Below, one piece after another: positions 8,041-19,339 of a stretch of DNA of 64,000 nt. The translations under genes were made by a program, and so were the position numbers. The DNA is from Bacillus sp. SM2101 (GTDB lineage Bacteria; Bacillota; Bacilli; Bacillales; SM2101): contig NZ_JAEUFG010000001.1 of NCBI RefSeq assembly GCF_018588585.1, positions 392,778-456,777 on the forward strand. Direction: 5' to 3'. Position 1 is the first letter of the stretch. Each line of letters starts with the position of its first letter. The notes below the pieces were generated by a model. The model did no database searches. It saw only the letters and a program-made list of their open reading frames with translations, and was not told the origin of the DNA.

Positions 8041-8168
8041 CGATAAAAAACCACAGGTAAATTTTCTATACCTGTGGTTAAAATAATCAAAATTATTTTA
8101 TAAATAAGCATTAAAAGGAAAGATGCTATTTATATAAAAAGCCACAGGTATACTATTCAACCTGTGGC
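8041..8168 (-). terminator. Tandem terminator hairpins sharing CCACAGGT stems
   Basis: Two similar hairpins: AACCACAGGTA...TACCTGTGGTT (8049-8080) and GCCACAGGT...ACCTGTGGC (8141-8168). Each is followed in minus-strand reading by a T run. They would terminate transcription coming from the small ORF at 8185-8268 or from yrhC. The duplicated stem sequence suggests local duplication. Confidence 0.6.
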
Positions 8169-8184
8169 GTGTATGCTTAGTTAG

Positions 8185-8268
8185 TTATTGAAACACCCGC
8201 ATTCCGACATCGGTCGAGTAGTAAGAAATACTATTTAATTTAATAAGTTTAAATAATTTGCCTAACAT
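8185..8268 (-). CDS. Possible 27-aa peptide
   Basis: A frame starting MLGKLFKLIKLNSISYY, preceded by a perfect AAGGAGGTCGA ribosome site and followed within 20 bp by a terminator hairpin, so it has the layout of a complete minigene. The N-terminal half is an amphipathic, basic helix. No family is recognised. A translated micropeptide is plausible because the ribosome site is stronger than those of many neighbouring genes. Confidence 0.4.
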   Translation of the reverse strand: MLGKLFKLIKLNSISYYSTDVGMRVFQ

Positions 8269-8370
8269 TAAATTCGACCTCCTTATCAGAATTTGTTTAT
8301 TTCATAGGAAAGTATAACCAATTTATGATGTTTTGTAAAGGGCTTTTTTGTAAAAAATAAAATAATTTTC

Positions 8371-8607
8371 TTATTCTAGATCACTTACTATTTTTTTATA
8401 CTTAATTACCATGTTAAATAAGAGATACGCTACAAATAAAAAAATATATGTCATTGCCATTAATAAGTTGACATTAGTCGCTTCCTGAACATGTTGATTA
8501 ATAACAACACCTAAATATAAAAAGACACTAATTGCAATTAAAACAAATGCAATTCTTGTAAAGTCGACAATTTTAAATTTCAAATTACGTAATTGCTTCT
8601 CATCCAT
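8371..8607 (-). CDS. yrhC: YrhC family membrane protein
   Basis: A 78-aa protein with two predicted membrane helices (IAFVLIAISVFLYLGVVI and LLMAMTYIFLFVAYLLFNMVI) joined by a short loop, a charged N terminus (MDEKQLRNLKFKIVDFTR) and a basic C terminus. Length and topology match YrhC of B. subtilis, which is also the last gene of the mtnN-mccA-mccB cluster. Function unknown; its fixed position suggests a link to sulfur amino acid metabolism or transport. Confidence 0.85.
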   Translation of the reverse strand: MDEKQLRNLKFKIVDFTRIAFVLIAISVFLYLGVVINQHVQEATNVNLLMAMTYIFLFVAYLLFNMVIKYKKIVSDLE

Positions 8608-8790
8608 TTTAAGTTTGTCACCTACTTTTCTAAGTATCTATAAATCTACTTTAACATATCTTAGTAGGTCAAAATGAATGTAACTTTAACCAATTATAAG
8701 GTAGGAACCAATCACAAAAATAAATTAACGTCACTATGGCTGTTGTGAATGGGCTCATAATCTATAGAGAATAGGTGTCTAACTGGAACA

Positions 8791-8820
8791 AAAAAAGGCG
8801 AAAATACTTTCGCCTTTTTT
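8791..8820. terminator. Bidirectional terminator after mccB
   Basis: Hairpin GGCGAAA-atac-TTTCGCC (8797-8814) flanked by an A run on the left and a T run on the right. It lies just downstream of the mccB stop and separates it from yrhC. Confidence 0.8.
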
Positions 8821-8823
8821 TAT

Positions 8824-10885
<2,062 letters not shown>

Positions 10886-10918
10886 AATTATTTTGTCACC
10901 TCAAAATTTTTTTCTGAA

Positions 10919-11177
10919 TGATATTTTCGCATTAATTGTTGCTTTAGAATAATAGGCTGTTTTTGTATAGAATGTTGTTTTTCGTGCTAAAAGAATAAAC
11001 ACGGATATGATTAGTTTGCGTAAGTATCTATTTTAGGAACTATAAAAAAATTCACGAAAAGAGCCTTGTAATAAAAGCTATACACTACGACACCTTTTCT
11101 TCTCTAAAGAATCATACTATACGCATCAGTTACTCAAATTTACGTAACAAAAAGCAACAAAGTTTGCGAAAAGAGTC
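10919..11177. repeat. Nested MITE-like repeats between mtnN and mccA
   Basis: An outer degenerate copy begins at about 10919 (TGATATTTTCGCATTAATTG) and ends at 11177 (GCGAAAAGAGTC). Inside it, 10955-11065 is a second copy with ends GGCTGTTTTTG and ACGAAAAGAGCC, flanked by GAATAATA on the left and TTGTAATA on the right (5 of 8 identical). The pair fills nearly the whole intergenic gap. Confidence 0.65.
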
Positions 11178-11206
11178 TTTTGTAATAAGTGCGAAGTTCT
11201 GTGAGT

Positions 11207-11902
11207 TTATTTAAGCCCTTCTACCATATTCATAACTAAATTGGCTGAATGTAAAGCAGCTGTTGGTAAAAATTGTTCGAAAGAGATATCTGATTCTTTA
11301 CCAGCTATGTCTGAGAGAGAACGTATTACTACAAAAGGAACCTCAAATTGGTAACAAACTTGAGCAATCGCTGCCGCTTCCATCTCAACTGCATACAAAT
11401 CGGAAAATTTATCTCGTACCATTGCTACTCGGCTAGGGTCACTCATAAAAGAATCACCAGTAGCAATAAGTCCTTTCACGATTTGAATATTTTCAATGTT
11501 CTCTGCTGCTTTTTCCGCTACGTTCAGAAGATTATTATCTGCTAGAAAAGCTGGTGGTAATTGTGGAACTTGTCCATATTCATAACCAAAAGCTGTTACA
11601 TCTACATCATGATGGCGTACTTCTGTTGAGATCACCACATCCCCAACGTTTAATGACTCCAATAGTCCTCCAGCTGAGCCAGTATTTATGACATAGTCAA
11701 CGTCAAAGCGATCAAGTAGAATTGACGTACTCATTGCTGCATTTACTTTGCCAATTCCTGACTTCAGTAATACAACTTCAACTCCATGTAAAGAACCTTC
11801 AGTGAATTCACATCCAGCAATAACACTTACTTGTTCGTTGTTAATGTTATCTCTTAAGATGATGACCTCTTCTTCCATGGCACCTATAATTCCTATTCTC
11901 AT
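11207..11902 (-). CDS. mtnN: 5'-methylthioadenosine/S-adenosylhomocysteine nucleosidase
   Basis: PNP-superfamily nucleosidase of 231 aa (the B. subtilis length) that removes adenine from SAH and MTA. It begins [13 protein letters not shown] and has the substrate-binding segments INTGSAGGL and [12 protein letters not shown], with the catalytic Asp in [10 protein letters not shown]. The start at 11902 is preceded by GAGGG at eight bases; an upstream ATG at 11917 is less well placed. It feeds ribosylhomocysteine toward homocysteine and then MccA/MccB. The methyltransferase gene yrrT that usually sits next to it is absent: 11903-12351 contains no gene. Confidence 0.95.
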   Translation of the reverse strand: MRIGIIGAMEEEVIILRDNINNEQVSVIAGCEFTEGSLHGVEVVLLKSGIGKVNAAMSTSILLDRFDVDYVINTGSAGGLLESLNVGDVVISTEVRHHDVDVTAFGYEYGQVPQLPPAFLADNNLLNVAEKAAENIENIQIVKGLIATGDSFMSDPSRVAMVRDKFSDLYAVEMEAAAIAQVCYQFEVPFVVIRSLSDIAGKESDISFEQFLPTAALHSANLVMNMVEGLK

Positions 11903-12351
11903 CTTGGTTTCCCTCATTTCTATATTCCTTTATTCCTTATACCATTTCTCCGTGTCACGAGGATATACTAAAACTCCACTCAATATTGTAACATATTCAA
12001 CAGCTAAACCATTTACTGCAATAATCTATCTCCACTGCTAGTGAAAGACTTGAGTATCAGTGAAATCAGGTGGAAACTCTACTCGACCTGATTGAAATAT
12101 CCCATCTATAGAAGTGGGGTTAAATTCCTTAATATAAACTTAGATCAATTCAGGTCAAAAAGCCTATTATACACATTTCTATACCCCGAATTCATTTAAG
12201 TGCTTCTAATTTATCATAGAAATTATTTCTTAGCAATTTGCAAGTATATCATCGTTAATATTATCGTAAAAGAGTCAAATATAATATTTTCGTTCACTCT
12301 CAAATTTGATAAAATGGACGATACATACAATTGTGGAAGGGTGTCAGTCAA

Positions 12352-12558
12352 ATGGATTTTTCTTTAGATATACTCAAAGATAAGGTTGAATTTTTTGAAG
12401 CGCAAGATTTAACAACATTAGAAAAAAAAGTTAATGAACAAATCGAAGTGAATAAAGCTATATTATTAGAGGTTCATCATATTTCTCATCAAATGCAGTT
12501 TGATCAAGACGGTAGAAGATATTTTAGTGCTGTTGTTCACTTTAAACGCAGCAATTAG
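12352..12558 (+). CDS. yrzA: YrzA family protein (DUF2536)
   Basis: A 67-aa protein starting MDFSLDILKDKVEFFEAQDL and ending in a predicted beta segment (RRYFSAVVHFKR). Length and sequence pattern match YrzA/DUF2536 of Bacillaceae, of unknown function. The ATG at 12352 is preceded by GGAAGGGTG at eight bases; a TTG at 12331 is in frame but has no ribosome site. It is transcribed divergently from mtnN, in the place yrzA occupies in B. subtilis. 12559-12800 holds only a repeat remnant. Confidence 0.8.
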   Translation: MDFSLDILKDKVEFFEAQDLTTLEKKVNEQIEVNKAILLEVHHISHQMQFDQDGRRYFSAVVHFKRSN

Positions 12559-12806
12559 ATACATTTTTTGTTCTTACCCACCTTCACCTCTGAAAGCTTA
12601 GTAAACTTATACATTGATGAATTAAGTATATACTATTTTGATTTAAGCTCTTTTCATAAACTTTATTGTTTATTTACTAAAATGGACAACCTGATGAGCT
12701 TTATGAGAGCTCAGTAATTGAAGTAGAAAAGGTGCTACCAACGCTAGGTGTATACGTGCTTTTATACATTAGAACGAAAATGGGAAAATCATCCTTGATT
12801 TAAAAT

Positions 12807-12838
12807 AAACCGCCTTTGCAAGTAGCAAATGGCGGTTT
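12807..12838 (-). terminator. Rho-independent terminator of pbpI/yrrS unit
   Basis: Stem AAACCGCC-TTTGC / GCAAA-GGCGGTTT (12807-12838), directly after the yrrS stop codon, followed in minus-strand reading by a T-rich stretch. Confidence 0.75.
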
Positions 12839-12842
12839 ATAC

Positions 12843-13658
12843 TTAATCTTCTGAGGACTCCTCGCTCGATTCTTCCTCTGTGTTTTTGTAATATGGACTA
12901 TCATTCTCTTTTAATTGCTCTACTTTAGTAGGCTTCCAGCCTTCATTGTCTACCCATTCCATATATACTTTGTAAATTAAGCTAGCGTCTACATTTGAAG
13001 CAATTGTAGCAAGAGATTTATTGGGACCGTCATTCCCTAAAAACCACAAAGTATAATCTTCTTTAGCAATTCCTGTTGCATAACTTATCGTTTTTTCCAT
13101 CTCAACTCGGTCTGTTGTGCCTTCGTCAAAAACGGTCACCACATGATCTGCTTGCTCCGTACCGACTGGTTGCCATGAATCACTAGTTATTGTTTTAATA
13201 ATGTTAGAATCTTCGCTAGCAGTTGTTTCATCTAAATCTGTAACTGGTTCAGGTGAACTATCCTCGGCTATTTGTTCGTTAGTGTTAGAAGTATTGTTGT
13301 CATCTTCGTTAGAAACGGCTTCGTTGCTTTCTTCTATACTACCTTCATTGCTCTCTTCAAGATTATTCTCGTTATTCTCTATGTTATTATTATCATCAGT
13401 TTCATCAATTGTTGAGTTAGTTTCTTGAGATTCGTCATCTTCCGTTATTCCAACAGTTGCATTACCATTATCTTGTTGCTCAATACTATCTGATGCAACT
13501 GGATCACTACCTTTGGAAAATAGTAGCTTTCCTCCAAAGAAAACAATTAACAAAATGACTATTCCAATTAAAATATTTAATAATAAATTCCCTCTCTTAC
13601 GCTTTTTATTCCTTTCGTAGCGAGGTCCCTCATATAAATCTTCAATATTTCCCCTCAC
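12843..13658 (-). CDS. yrrS: YrrS family membrane protein (DUF1510)
   Basis: A 271-aa protein with a short basic cytoplasmic start (RYERNKKRKR), one membrane helix (LLLNILIGIVILLIVFFGGK), a long acidic low-complexity linker rich in Asp, Glu, Asn and Ser (about residues 55-160), and a conserved C-terminal domain of about 90 residues (SDSWQPVGTEQ, MEWVDNEGWKP). This is the layout of YrrS, encoded next to pbpI in B. subtilis and described as a sporulation-associated neighbour of that penicillin-binding protein. The acidic linker probably spans the cell wall or intermembrane space. Confidence 0.88.
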   Translation of the reverse strand: MRGNIEDLYEGPRYERNKKRKRGNLLLNILIGIVILLIVFFGGKLLFSKGSDPVASDSIEQQDNGNATVGITEDDESQETNSTIDETDDNNNIENNENNLEESNEGSIEESNEAVSNEDDNNTSNTNEQIAEDSSPEPVTDLDETTASEDSNIIKTITSDSWQPVGTEQADHVVTVFDEGTTDRVEMEKTISYATGIAKEDYTLWFLGNDGPNKSLATIASNVDASLIYKVYMEWVDNEGWKPTKVEQLKENDSPYYKNTEEESSEESSED

Positions 13659-13736
13659 AAAAAGTCCTCCTCACTCTTATATGTATATGTCTCATTGTAT
13701 CATTAGATAGGTAGCTATTATATAAGTTTTGCCATT

Positions 13737-15503
13737 CTATGAGCTACCTTGTTCAATTTCATATATTGTTTCAATTATTTCATAGAAGACATCATTTGTC
13801 ACAGCATTGTTTTCTTGTTGTTTTAAATCAACTACAACAAGTGCATATTTAGGATTTTGCACAGGAAAATATCCCGCAAACCATTTATTATGTAATTCCT
13901 CACCATCATCATTCTTAATACCTAGTTGAGCTGTTCCTGATTTACCAGCAACCTCATATGAATTCCCTTGAAATGCCCTTCCTGTTCCCTCCAAGACAAC
14001 TGTACGAAGAAGTTGCTGTAATTTTAAAATTGTATAGGGTGAAAGGGGTTGATTGTCTTTAACTGTTTGTATAGGAAATGAATATAGTGTTGTTTCATTT
14101 TTATATAGTATATCACTGACTACTCTTACTTGCAGCTCTTTACCACCTCTTGCGATTGTAGCCATCATATTGGCAATAGCCAATGGTGTAACTTTAACAT
14201 TTTTTTGTCCATTTGCAGTTTGTGCAATAGCTTTCGGAGATGTCTTATCAGATTCTTCAACCCAAATCGTTCCAGTCCCTACGTATGGCAGTTGGTTAAA
14301 TTCTTCAAAATGAAATACATCGCCATTCCAAATTACAGGATTTATTAAGCCCAGTTTAGTAGCATATTCTTCAATACTTTGCGAGTTTAATTCCATAAGC
14401 TCTTGTGCTAATACTGAAAATGTATAATTACAACTATTAGCAAAGCTTTCTTCAAAGTTTAACATACCAGAAAGATACTGTGATTTCCCCTCTCCATACA
14501 TATCCAAGTCACAATCAAATATGCGATTCGATTGCAATAAATTGTGTTCAATCGCTGCAGCAGCAATAACTGGTTTAAACACAGAACCTGGGGTTTGCAC
14601 TGTTAACATTCTATTTTCTAGTGCATCATCCACGTACGGGTCTGAATGGTTAATTGATGGTACGCTTACCATTGCAACCACATCATTTGTAGCTATGTCA
14701 ATTAACACGAGGCCACCATCATTAAGTTGGTGTTTGTTCACAATTTTTTCGGCTGCAATTTGAATTTCTTTGTCAATCGTCGTTTTGATAGTTACAGGGT
14801 AAAAAGGATTTGCTGGCTCAGTATATTTTACTTCTAAGCCAAACAACGGTCCATTTTTTCCATCTACATGATACAGGAGCTTAGATTCTGCTTCAGGCAA
14901 GACAAATTCATTAAACTGTTGTTGTAGACCAGAAATACCACCTTTTAGATTAATCGATTTTGTTCCGTTGACTTCTTCACTATTTACTGGTGCATGCTCA
15001 TATTCACGTACTAAGCCAATTAAATGTTCTGCAATTTTGTCTGGCATTTCATTCTGCCGGTTCACAGCAAAAACACCTGGAATCTTCAAATCATTTATCT
15101 CTGTCATTTGAGTATCTGTTAAGGTAAAAGCCTTCCCCTCTTCAAATACAATAGGTTCGTTTGCAGTTTTTACTGCCACATTTAGCTTTTCTGGAGACAC
15201 ATTTATTAAACGGGCAACTTGTTCGACTGGCCAGTCCATATTCTTAAGAAATGGAAATAAAATTAAACTAGGTTGATTAACATATGTTAGTGGTTCATTA
15301 TTTTTATCAACAAACTTCCCACGTCCTTGGTCAATTACAACCTGCTGAGTGCGTTGTGAAACACTTGCTTCTAATAAATTGATATTGTGCTTTGAAAACT
15401 CTTCTGTTTGAATAAGCTGGATTTGTATAAGTCTAATGATCAGGACTATGATAAAAATAATTACACCAACGGATAAATTTATTGTTCTTTTTCTAACATC
15501 CAT
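13737..15503 (-). CDS. pbpI: Penicillin-binding protein PbpI (PBP4b type)
   Basis: Class B transpeptidase of 588 aa. An N-terminal membrane anchor (about 7-28) is followed by a dimerisation domain and the transpeptidase domain with its three active-site motifs: SVFK (Ser307-Lys310), SCN (357-359) and KSGT (about 520). It cross-links peptidoglycan stem peptides. Location between yrrS and greA equals that of B. subtilis pbpI (yrrR), which is expressed during sporulation. The gene begins immediately after the greA terminator, so it must have its own promoter or depend on readthrough. Confidence 0.93.
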   Translation of the reverse strand: MDVRKRTINLSVGVIIFIIVLIIRLIQIQLIQTEEFSKHNINLLEASVSQRTQQVVIDQGRGKFVDKNNEPLTYVNQPSLILFPFLKNMDWPVEQVARLINVSPEKLNVAVKTANEPIVFEEGKAFTLTDTQMTEINDLKIPGVFAVNRQNEMPDKIAEHLIGLVREYEHAPVNSEEVNGTKSINLKGGISGLQQQFNEFVLPEAESKLLYHVDGKNGPLFGLEVKYTEPANPFYPVTIKTTIDKEIQIAAEKIVNKHQLNDGGLVLIDIATNDVVAMVSVPSINHSDPYVDDALENRMLTVQTPGSVFKPVIAAAAIEHNLLQSNRIFDCDLDMYGEGKSQYLSGMLNFEESFANSCNYTFSVLAQELMELNSQSIEEYATKLGLINPVIWNGDVFHFEEFNQLPYVGTGTIWVEESDKTSPKAIAQTANGQKNVKVTPLAIANMMATIARGGKELQVRVVSDILYKNETTLYSFPIQTVKDNQPLSPYTILKLQQLLRTVVLEGTGRAFQGNSYEVAGKSGTAQLGIKNDDGEELHNKWFAGYFPVQNPKYALVVVDLKQQENNAVTNDVFYEIIETIYEIEQGSS

Positions 15504-15540
15504 AAAAAAAACACCTCATCAGCAGTTTTGACAAGGTGTT
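15503..15540 (-). terminator. Terminator between greA and pbpI
   Basis: Stem AACACCT / AGGTGTT (15510-15516 and 15534-15540) with a run of eight T in minus-strand reading that reaches the pbpI start codon. Its stem is short, so efficiency may be partial. Confidence 0.6.
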
Positions 15541-15552
15541 TCGGATTAAAAC

Positions 15553-16029
15553 CTATTGGACGGATACTATTTTCACTAACATTTCTCCACCAGGCGTTTG
15601 AACTTGTACTTCTTCACCTATTTGCTTACCAATTAGACTTTTTGCAATAGGTGAGTCATTTGAGATTTTCCCTTCAAATGGATCAGCTTCAGCACTACCT
15701 ACGATCGTATATGTTTCTTCTTCACCATCCGGTAGTTCAACAAACGTAACGGATTTTCCGATAGAAACCATATTTGAATTACTGGAGTCTTCTTCAATAA
15801 TTTTGGCATTTCTAATCATATTTTCAATTGTTGTAATTCTACCTTCAACAAATGCTTGTTCTTCCTTTGCAGAATCATACTCTGAATTCTCAGAAAGGTC
15901 ACCAAAACTACGTGCAATTTTTATACGTTCAACTACCTCTTTACGACGTACTGATTTTAAATATTCTAATTCCTGCTCTAATTTTTCCTTACCTGCTGCT
16001 GTCATTGGAAATATTTTTTCAGCTGCCAT
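15553..16029 (-). CDS. greA: Transcription elongation factor GreA
   Basis: A 158-aa protein with the GreA N-terminal coiled coil ([20 protein letters not shown]; acidic tip in [20 protein letters not shown]) and the C-terminal FKBP-like domain ending [16 protein letters not shown]. It enters the RNA polymerase secondary channel and stimulates cleavage of backtracked transcripts. Length matches B. subtilis GreA (157 aa). The ATG at 16029 follows GAGGAG at eight bases; an in-frame GTG at 16038 overlaps that site. Confidence 0.97.
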   Translation of the reverse strand: MAAEKIFPMTAAGKEKLEQELEYLKSVRRKEVVERIKIARSFGDLSENSEYDSAKEEQAFVEGRITTIENMIRNAKIIEEDSSNSNMVSIGKSVTFVELPDGEEETYTIVGSAEADPFEGKISNDSPIAKSLIGKQIGEEVQVQTPGGEMLVKIVSVQ

Positions 16030-16214
16030 TCCCTTCACTCCTCTTGTTATTAACGATCAAAGTTTGAATTATTCTTACATATGTACAATTACCATTTACG
16101 AATATCTTAAAGACGACAATTTTAATGATAATTAATCACGTATCATTAAAATTGTCATGCCAAAGATATGAATATTATACAATGATTGCATTTACATTTA
16201 TCTATGCTATCGTA

Positions 16215-16850
16215 TTACAAAATAGACTTTTGTTCAAGAATTGTTTGAATTTTTGTTACCATTAGGTCAATCGCAACATGATTGCGTCCCCCTTCAGGGA
16301 TGATAATGTCAGCATAACGTTTCGATGGTTCAATAAATTGATTGTGCATAGGGCGTACTACAGACACATATTGATCAATGACTGAATCTACAGTTCGTCC
16401 TCTCTCCTTAATATCCCTCAATATACGACGGGTAATCCTTATATCTGCATCAGTATCTACATATAGCTTAATATCCATATAATTCCTTAAGCGTTCATCT
16501 TCTAAAACTAACATGCCTTCAAGAATAATGACATCTTTTGGTTCAACAGGGATAACCTCTTCTGATCTTGTATCAATCGTAAAATCATATACTGGCTTCT
16601 TAATGCTTTCAAATGCAAGCAGCGATTCTATATGATCAATTAATAAATCATTGTCAAATGCTAACGGATGATCATAATTTGTTTTACGTCGTTCTTCTAT
16701 AGATAAATGAATTTGATCTTTGTAATAGTAGTCTTGCTCAAGGATTAAAATCGAATGCTCTTTCAAATGCTCGTAAATTGCTTTAGTAACACTTGTTTTA
16801 CCAGAGCCAGAACCTCCAGCTACACCTATTACTACCGGTTTCTTCCCCAT
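16215..16850 (-). CDS. udk: Uridine kinase
   Basis: A 211-aa P-loop kinase that phosphorylates uridine and cytidine in pyrimidine salvage. The Walker A motif is in [13 protein letters not shown]; other family segments are [20 protein letters not shown] and [15 protein letters not shown]. The start codon lies one base after the stop of the preceding U32-family gene, so it is translationally coupled to it, as in B. subtilis yrrO-udk. Confidence 0.97.
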   Translation of the reverse strand: MGKKPVVIGVAGGSGSGKTSVTKAIYEHLKEHSILILEQDYYYKDQIHLSIEERRKTNYDHPLAFDNDLLIDHIESLLAFESIKKPVYDFTIDTRSEEVIPVEPKDVIILEGMLVLEDERLRNYMDIKLYVDTDADIRITRRILRDIKERGRTVDSVIDQYVSVVRPMHNQFIEPSKRYADIIIPEGGRNHVAIDLMVTKIQTILEQKSIL

Positions 16851-16851
16851 C

Positions 16852-18123
16852 TTAGTTCTCCTTTCGCATCATGTTGTTCGGGAAGACATCCTTGTCCACT
16901 TTAAATTTAATGATTTGTAATGGATGTCTTGCTGCATCCAGAACGTTCCCATCCTCATCCCAAATTTCTTCGATTTTTTGAGTGAAATTTTCAATTTCTG
17001 GTCCAAAAAATTCGACTTCTTCTCCTGGCTTAAAATGATTACGTTGCTGTAAAGTAACTATTTTGGATTCTTTATTGTAGTCCAATACTAATCCAGCAAA
17101 ATCAAATGCTGTTTTCTTGCTATGATTTCCATACATTTGTTCTTTATACCCCGGTACACCCTCAAAAAATGCTGGAGCCGTTTCACGATTTGCACATTTA
17201 TCAAGTTCCTCTAGCCATTCTTGTTTAATAGTAAAATGATCTGGATCAGCACAATAAGCGTCAATAATTTTTCGATACACGCTTACTACAGTAGCTACAT
17301 AATGAATGGACTTCATACGACCTTCAATCTTTAAACTGTCAATACCTAAGTCAATCATTTTTGGAATCGATTCAACTAACTTTAAATCTTTCGGACTCAT
17401 TGCAAATGGTGCATCAGTTTCCTCAAACAATGCCACTTCATCATCGTTTGAGTTAAGGCTATACAAGTCATAATCCCATCTACAAGATTGGCAACAACCT
17501 CCACGGTTAGAATCACGTGCAGTCATATGATTACTTAACGTACAGCGCCCTGAATAGGAAATACACATTGCCCCATGGATAAATGTCTCAATTTCAATAT
17601 CAGTCTTTTCCTTAATTTCTCTTATCTCTTCCGCACTCGTTTCACGACCTAATACAACACGCTCCAGTCCTTCTTCTTTCCAAAATTGAACTGCCTTCCA
17701 GTTTGAAAGTGATTGTTGTGTACTTAAATGGACCTCTAACTTAGGAGCAACTAGTCGACATGTTTCGATAATCAACGGATCTGCAACAATAATTCCTGTT
17801 ACACCAGCACTTTGAAGCCCTTGTAAATATTCTTCTAAACCATCAATATTTTCATTGTGAGCATAAATATTTGTAGTTACATATATTTTAGCATCATAAT
17901 TATTGGCGAACTTAACCCCTTCTGCCATTTCTTCATGGGAGAAATTATCAGCATTGGAACGTAAGCCATATTCTTGACCTCCAATATACACTGCATCTGC
18001 TCCGTACTGGACAGCTATTTTTAACTTTTCTAAATTACCTGCTGGGGCTAGTAATTCAGGCTTTTTAGTAATAACTCTTTGGCCATTAATCATAGCAGAA
18101 ATTCCATCTTTTAATGCAACCAT
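16852..18123 (-). CDS. trhP2: U32-family protein TrhP2 (YrrO), tRNA 5-hydroxyuridine synthesis
   Basis: A 423-aa protein of the peptidase-U32/collagenase-like family. It has [15 protein letters not shown] at the start, the U32 signature [12 protein letters not shown], and iron-sulfur-type cysteines in [11 protein letters not shown]. In B. subtilis the paralogues TrhP1 and TrhP2 act with prephenate to hydroxylate U34 of tRNAs; the methyltransferase for the product (TrmR) is encoded two genes upstream. The start has a perfect AAAGGAGG site. The gap to the upstream paralogue (18124-18406) is filled by repeats instead of being short. Confidence 0.88.
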   Translation of the reverse strand: MVALKDGISAMINGQRVITKKPELLAPAGNLEKLKIAVQYGADAVYIGGQEYGLRSNADNFSHEEMAEGVKFANNYDAKIYVTTNIYAHNENIDGLEEYLQGLQSAGVTGIIVADPLIIETCRLVAPKLEVHLSTQQSLSNWKAVQFWKEEGLERVVLGRETSAEEIREIKEKTDIEIETFIHGAMCISYSGRCTLSNHMTARDSNRGGCCQSCRWDYDLYSLNSNDDEVALFEETDAPFAMSPKDLKLVESIPKMIDLGIDSLKIEGRMKSIHYVATVVSVYRKIIDAYCADPDHFTIKQEWLEELDKCANRETAPAFFEGVPGYKEQMYGNHSKKTAFDFAGLVLDYNKESKIVTLQQRNHFKPGEEVEFFGPEIENFTQKIEEIWDEDGNVLDAARHPLQIIKFKVDKDVFPNNMMRKEN

Positions 18124-18140
18124 AATTACTACCTCCTTTT

Positions 18141-18406
18141 ATGTCTAGCTTTTCTTTTGTTCTACCTCTTACACCTATCTCCTGGAAGTCATAAGCTAAG
18201 CCGCCAATAAGGTTAAAAAAACAACCTTCCTGCGACTTTCCTTATGCTTGTCGGGAATGTACGAGGCGCTTGCGCTTTTCTTATTGTCTAGCTCCAGCGC
18301 CTATTCCCTCGAGGTCACTTCGTCTAATCACCCGAAGGCAAACTACGCCTTCTTGTGATTTGACTCCAGTGCTTGTCGGGAATGTACGAGGCGCTTGCGC
18401 TTTTCT
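18141..18406. repeat. Two tandem Bacillaceae palindromic repeats
   Basis: A well-conserved copy (18285-18406) runs from TGTCTAGCTCCAGCGCC to GAGGCGCTTGCGCTTTTC, with an internal hairpin around CACCCGAAGGC...GCCTTCTTGTG. A decayed copy precedes it (18141-18284). The right edge reaches the stop codon of the upstream U32 gene. Related copies lie at 34104-34380 and 63149-63287. Confidence 0.75.
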
Positions 18407-19336
18407 TTAATAAACTGTTTCTTTGAAGAAAAATCCACTATCTAACGGACGATTTTGGGGTTGTATCTTTTCAATTTCTTCAATAAGCAGGTCTTTTTGT
18501 TCTTCGTATTGCTCTCGATCTTTAGCACATAAATCCATCGCATATCGATATTTTTTTGTAACCTCAAGTAAATATTGAGGTGATTTTAATACCCCATCAA
18601 TTTTAAAGCTTTCTATTTCAGCATCCATCATTTCTTCTAACTCATCTATTATACAAATATCATTTGGACTCATAATATGTGTTCCATTTTCGTCTTCGAA
18701 GATTGGATATTTGTTGTTTCTTTCATTATCGTGTAGAAATAAATTTTTGTTATTGCTATCGTTCTTTACTTCCATTGACTTACCTTGGAATTCAAAGTAG
18801 TTACCAATCAATGAACGTTTTGAATGGAACATACATGTCATACCATGGACTTGTACTTCTAGCTTCACTTTAGCATGTTCCTTCATTTCAAGGATCGCAT
18901 CCATATTTAACTCTCTAGCTAGAACAGCACGTTCAGCACCTTTTCTTCCCCAATAGTTGCATGTATACCAGTTAGTAGCTGTTGTTTCCGTGTTCCAATG
19001 CAACCTCATATTTGGTGCGATCTCTTTCACAGTCATTAACACAGCAGGATCACCGAAGACAATTGCATCTATCCCAACTTCATTTAAATAAGAAATGTAG
19101 TCTGGTAGTTCACCAATTTTGTCGTTATGAAATATGCCATTCATAGCTACATATACTTTTCTATTTTTCGCATGGGCGATTTGTACTACTTCTTTTATAT
19201 CATTTCTACTAAATTCCCCAGCTAATCTTAAACCATACCTTTGTTCACCTATCATAAAAGCATCAGCCCCTGCTTGAATAAGTGGCTCAATATCTTCCAC
19301 ACAAGTAGGGGTAACTAATAATTCTGGTATCCTCAT
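18407..19336 (-). CDS. trhP1: U32-family protein TrhP1 (YrrN), tRNA 5-hydroxyuridine synthesis
   Basis: A 309-aa U32-family protein, shorter than its paralogue downstream. It shows RIPELLVTPTCVEDIEPLI, the segment HGMTCMFHSKRSLIGNYFEF at the U32 signature position, and a TIM-barrel-like repeat pattern. It lacks the GGCCQSC cysteine cluster of TrhP2. It begins three bases after trmR, so the two are co-translated. Together with TrhP2 it is expected to form ho5U34 in tRNA, which TrmR then methylates. Assignment rests on synteny and family. Confidence 0.86.
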   Translation of the reverse strand: MRIPELLVTPTCVEDIEPLIQAGADAFMIGEQRYGLRLAGEFSRNDIKEVVQIAHAKNRKVYVAMNGIFHNDKIGELPDYISYLNEVGIDAIVFGDPAVLMTVKEIAPNMRLHWNTETTATNWYTCNYWGRKGAERAVLARELNMDAILEMKEHAKVKLEVQVHGMTCMFHSKRSLIGNYFEFQGKSMEVKNDSNNKNLFLHDNERNNKYPIFEDENGTHIMSPNDICIIDELEEMMDAEIESFKIDGVLKSPQYLLEVTKKYRYAMDLCAKDREQYEEQKDLLIEEIEKIQPQNRPLDSGFFFKETVY

Positions 19337-19339
19337 TTT

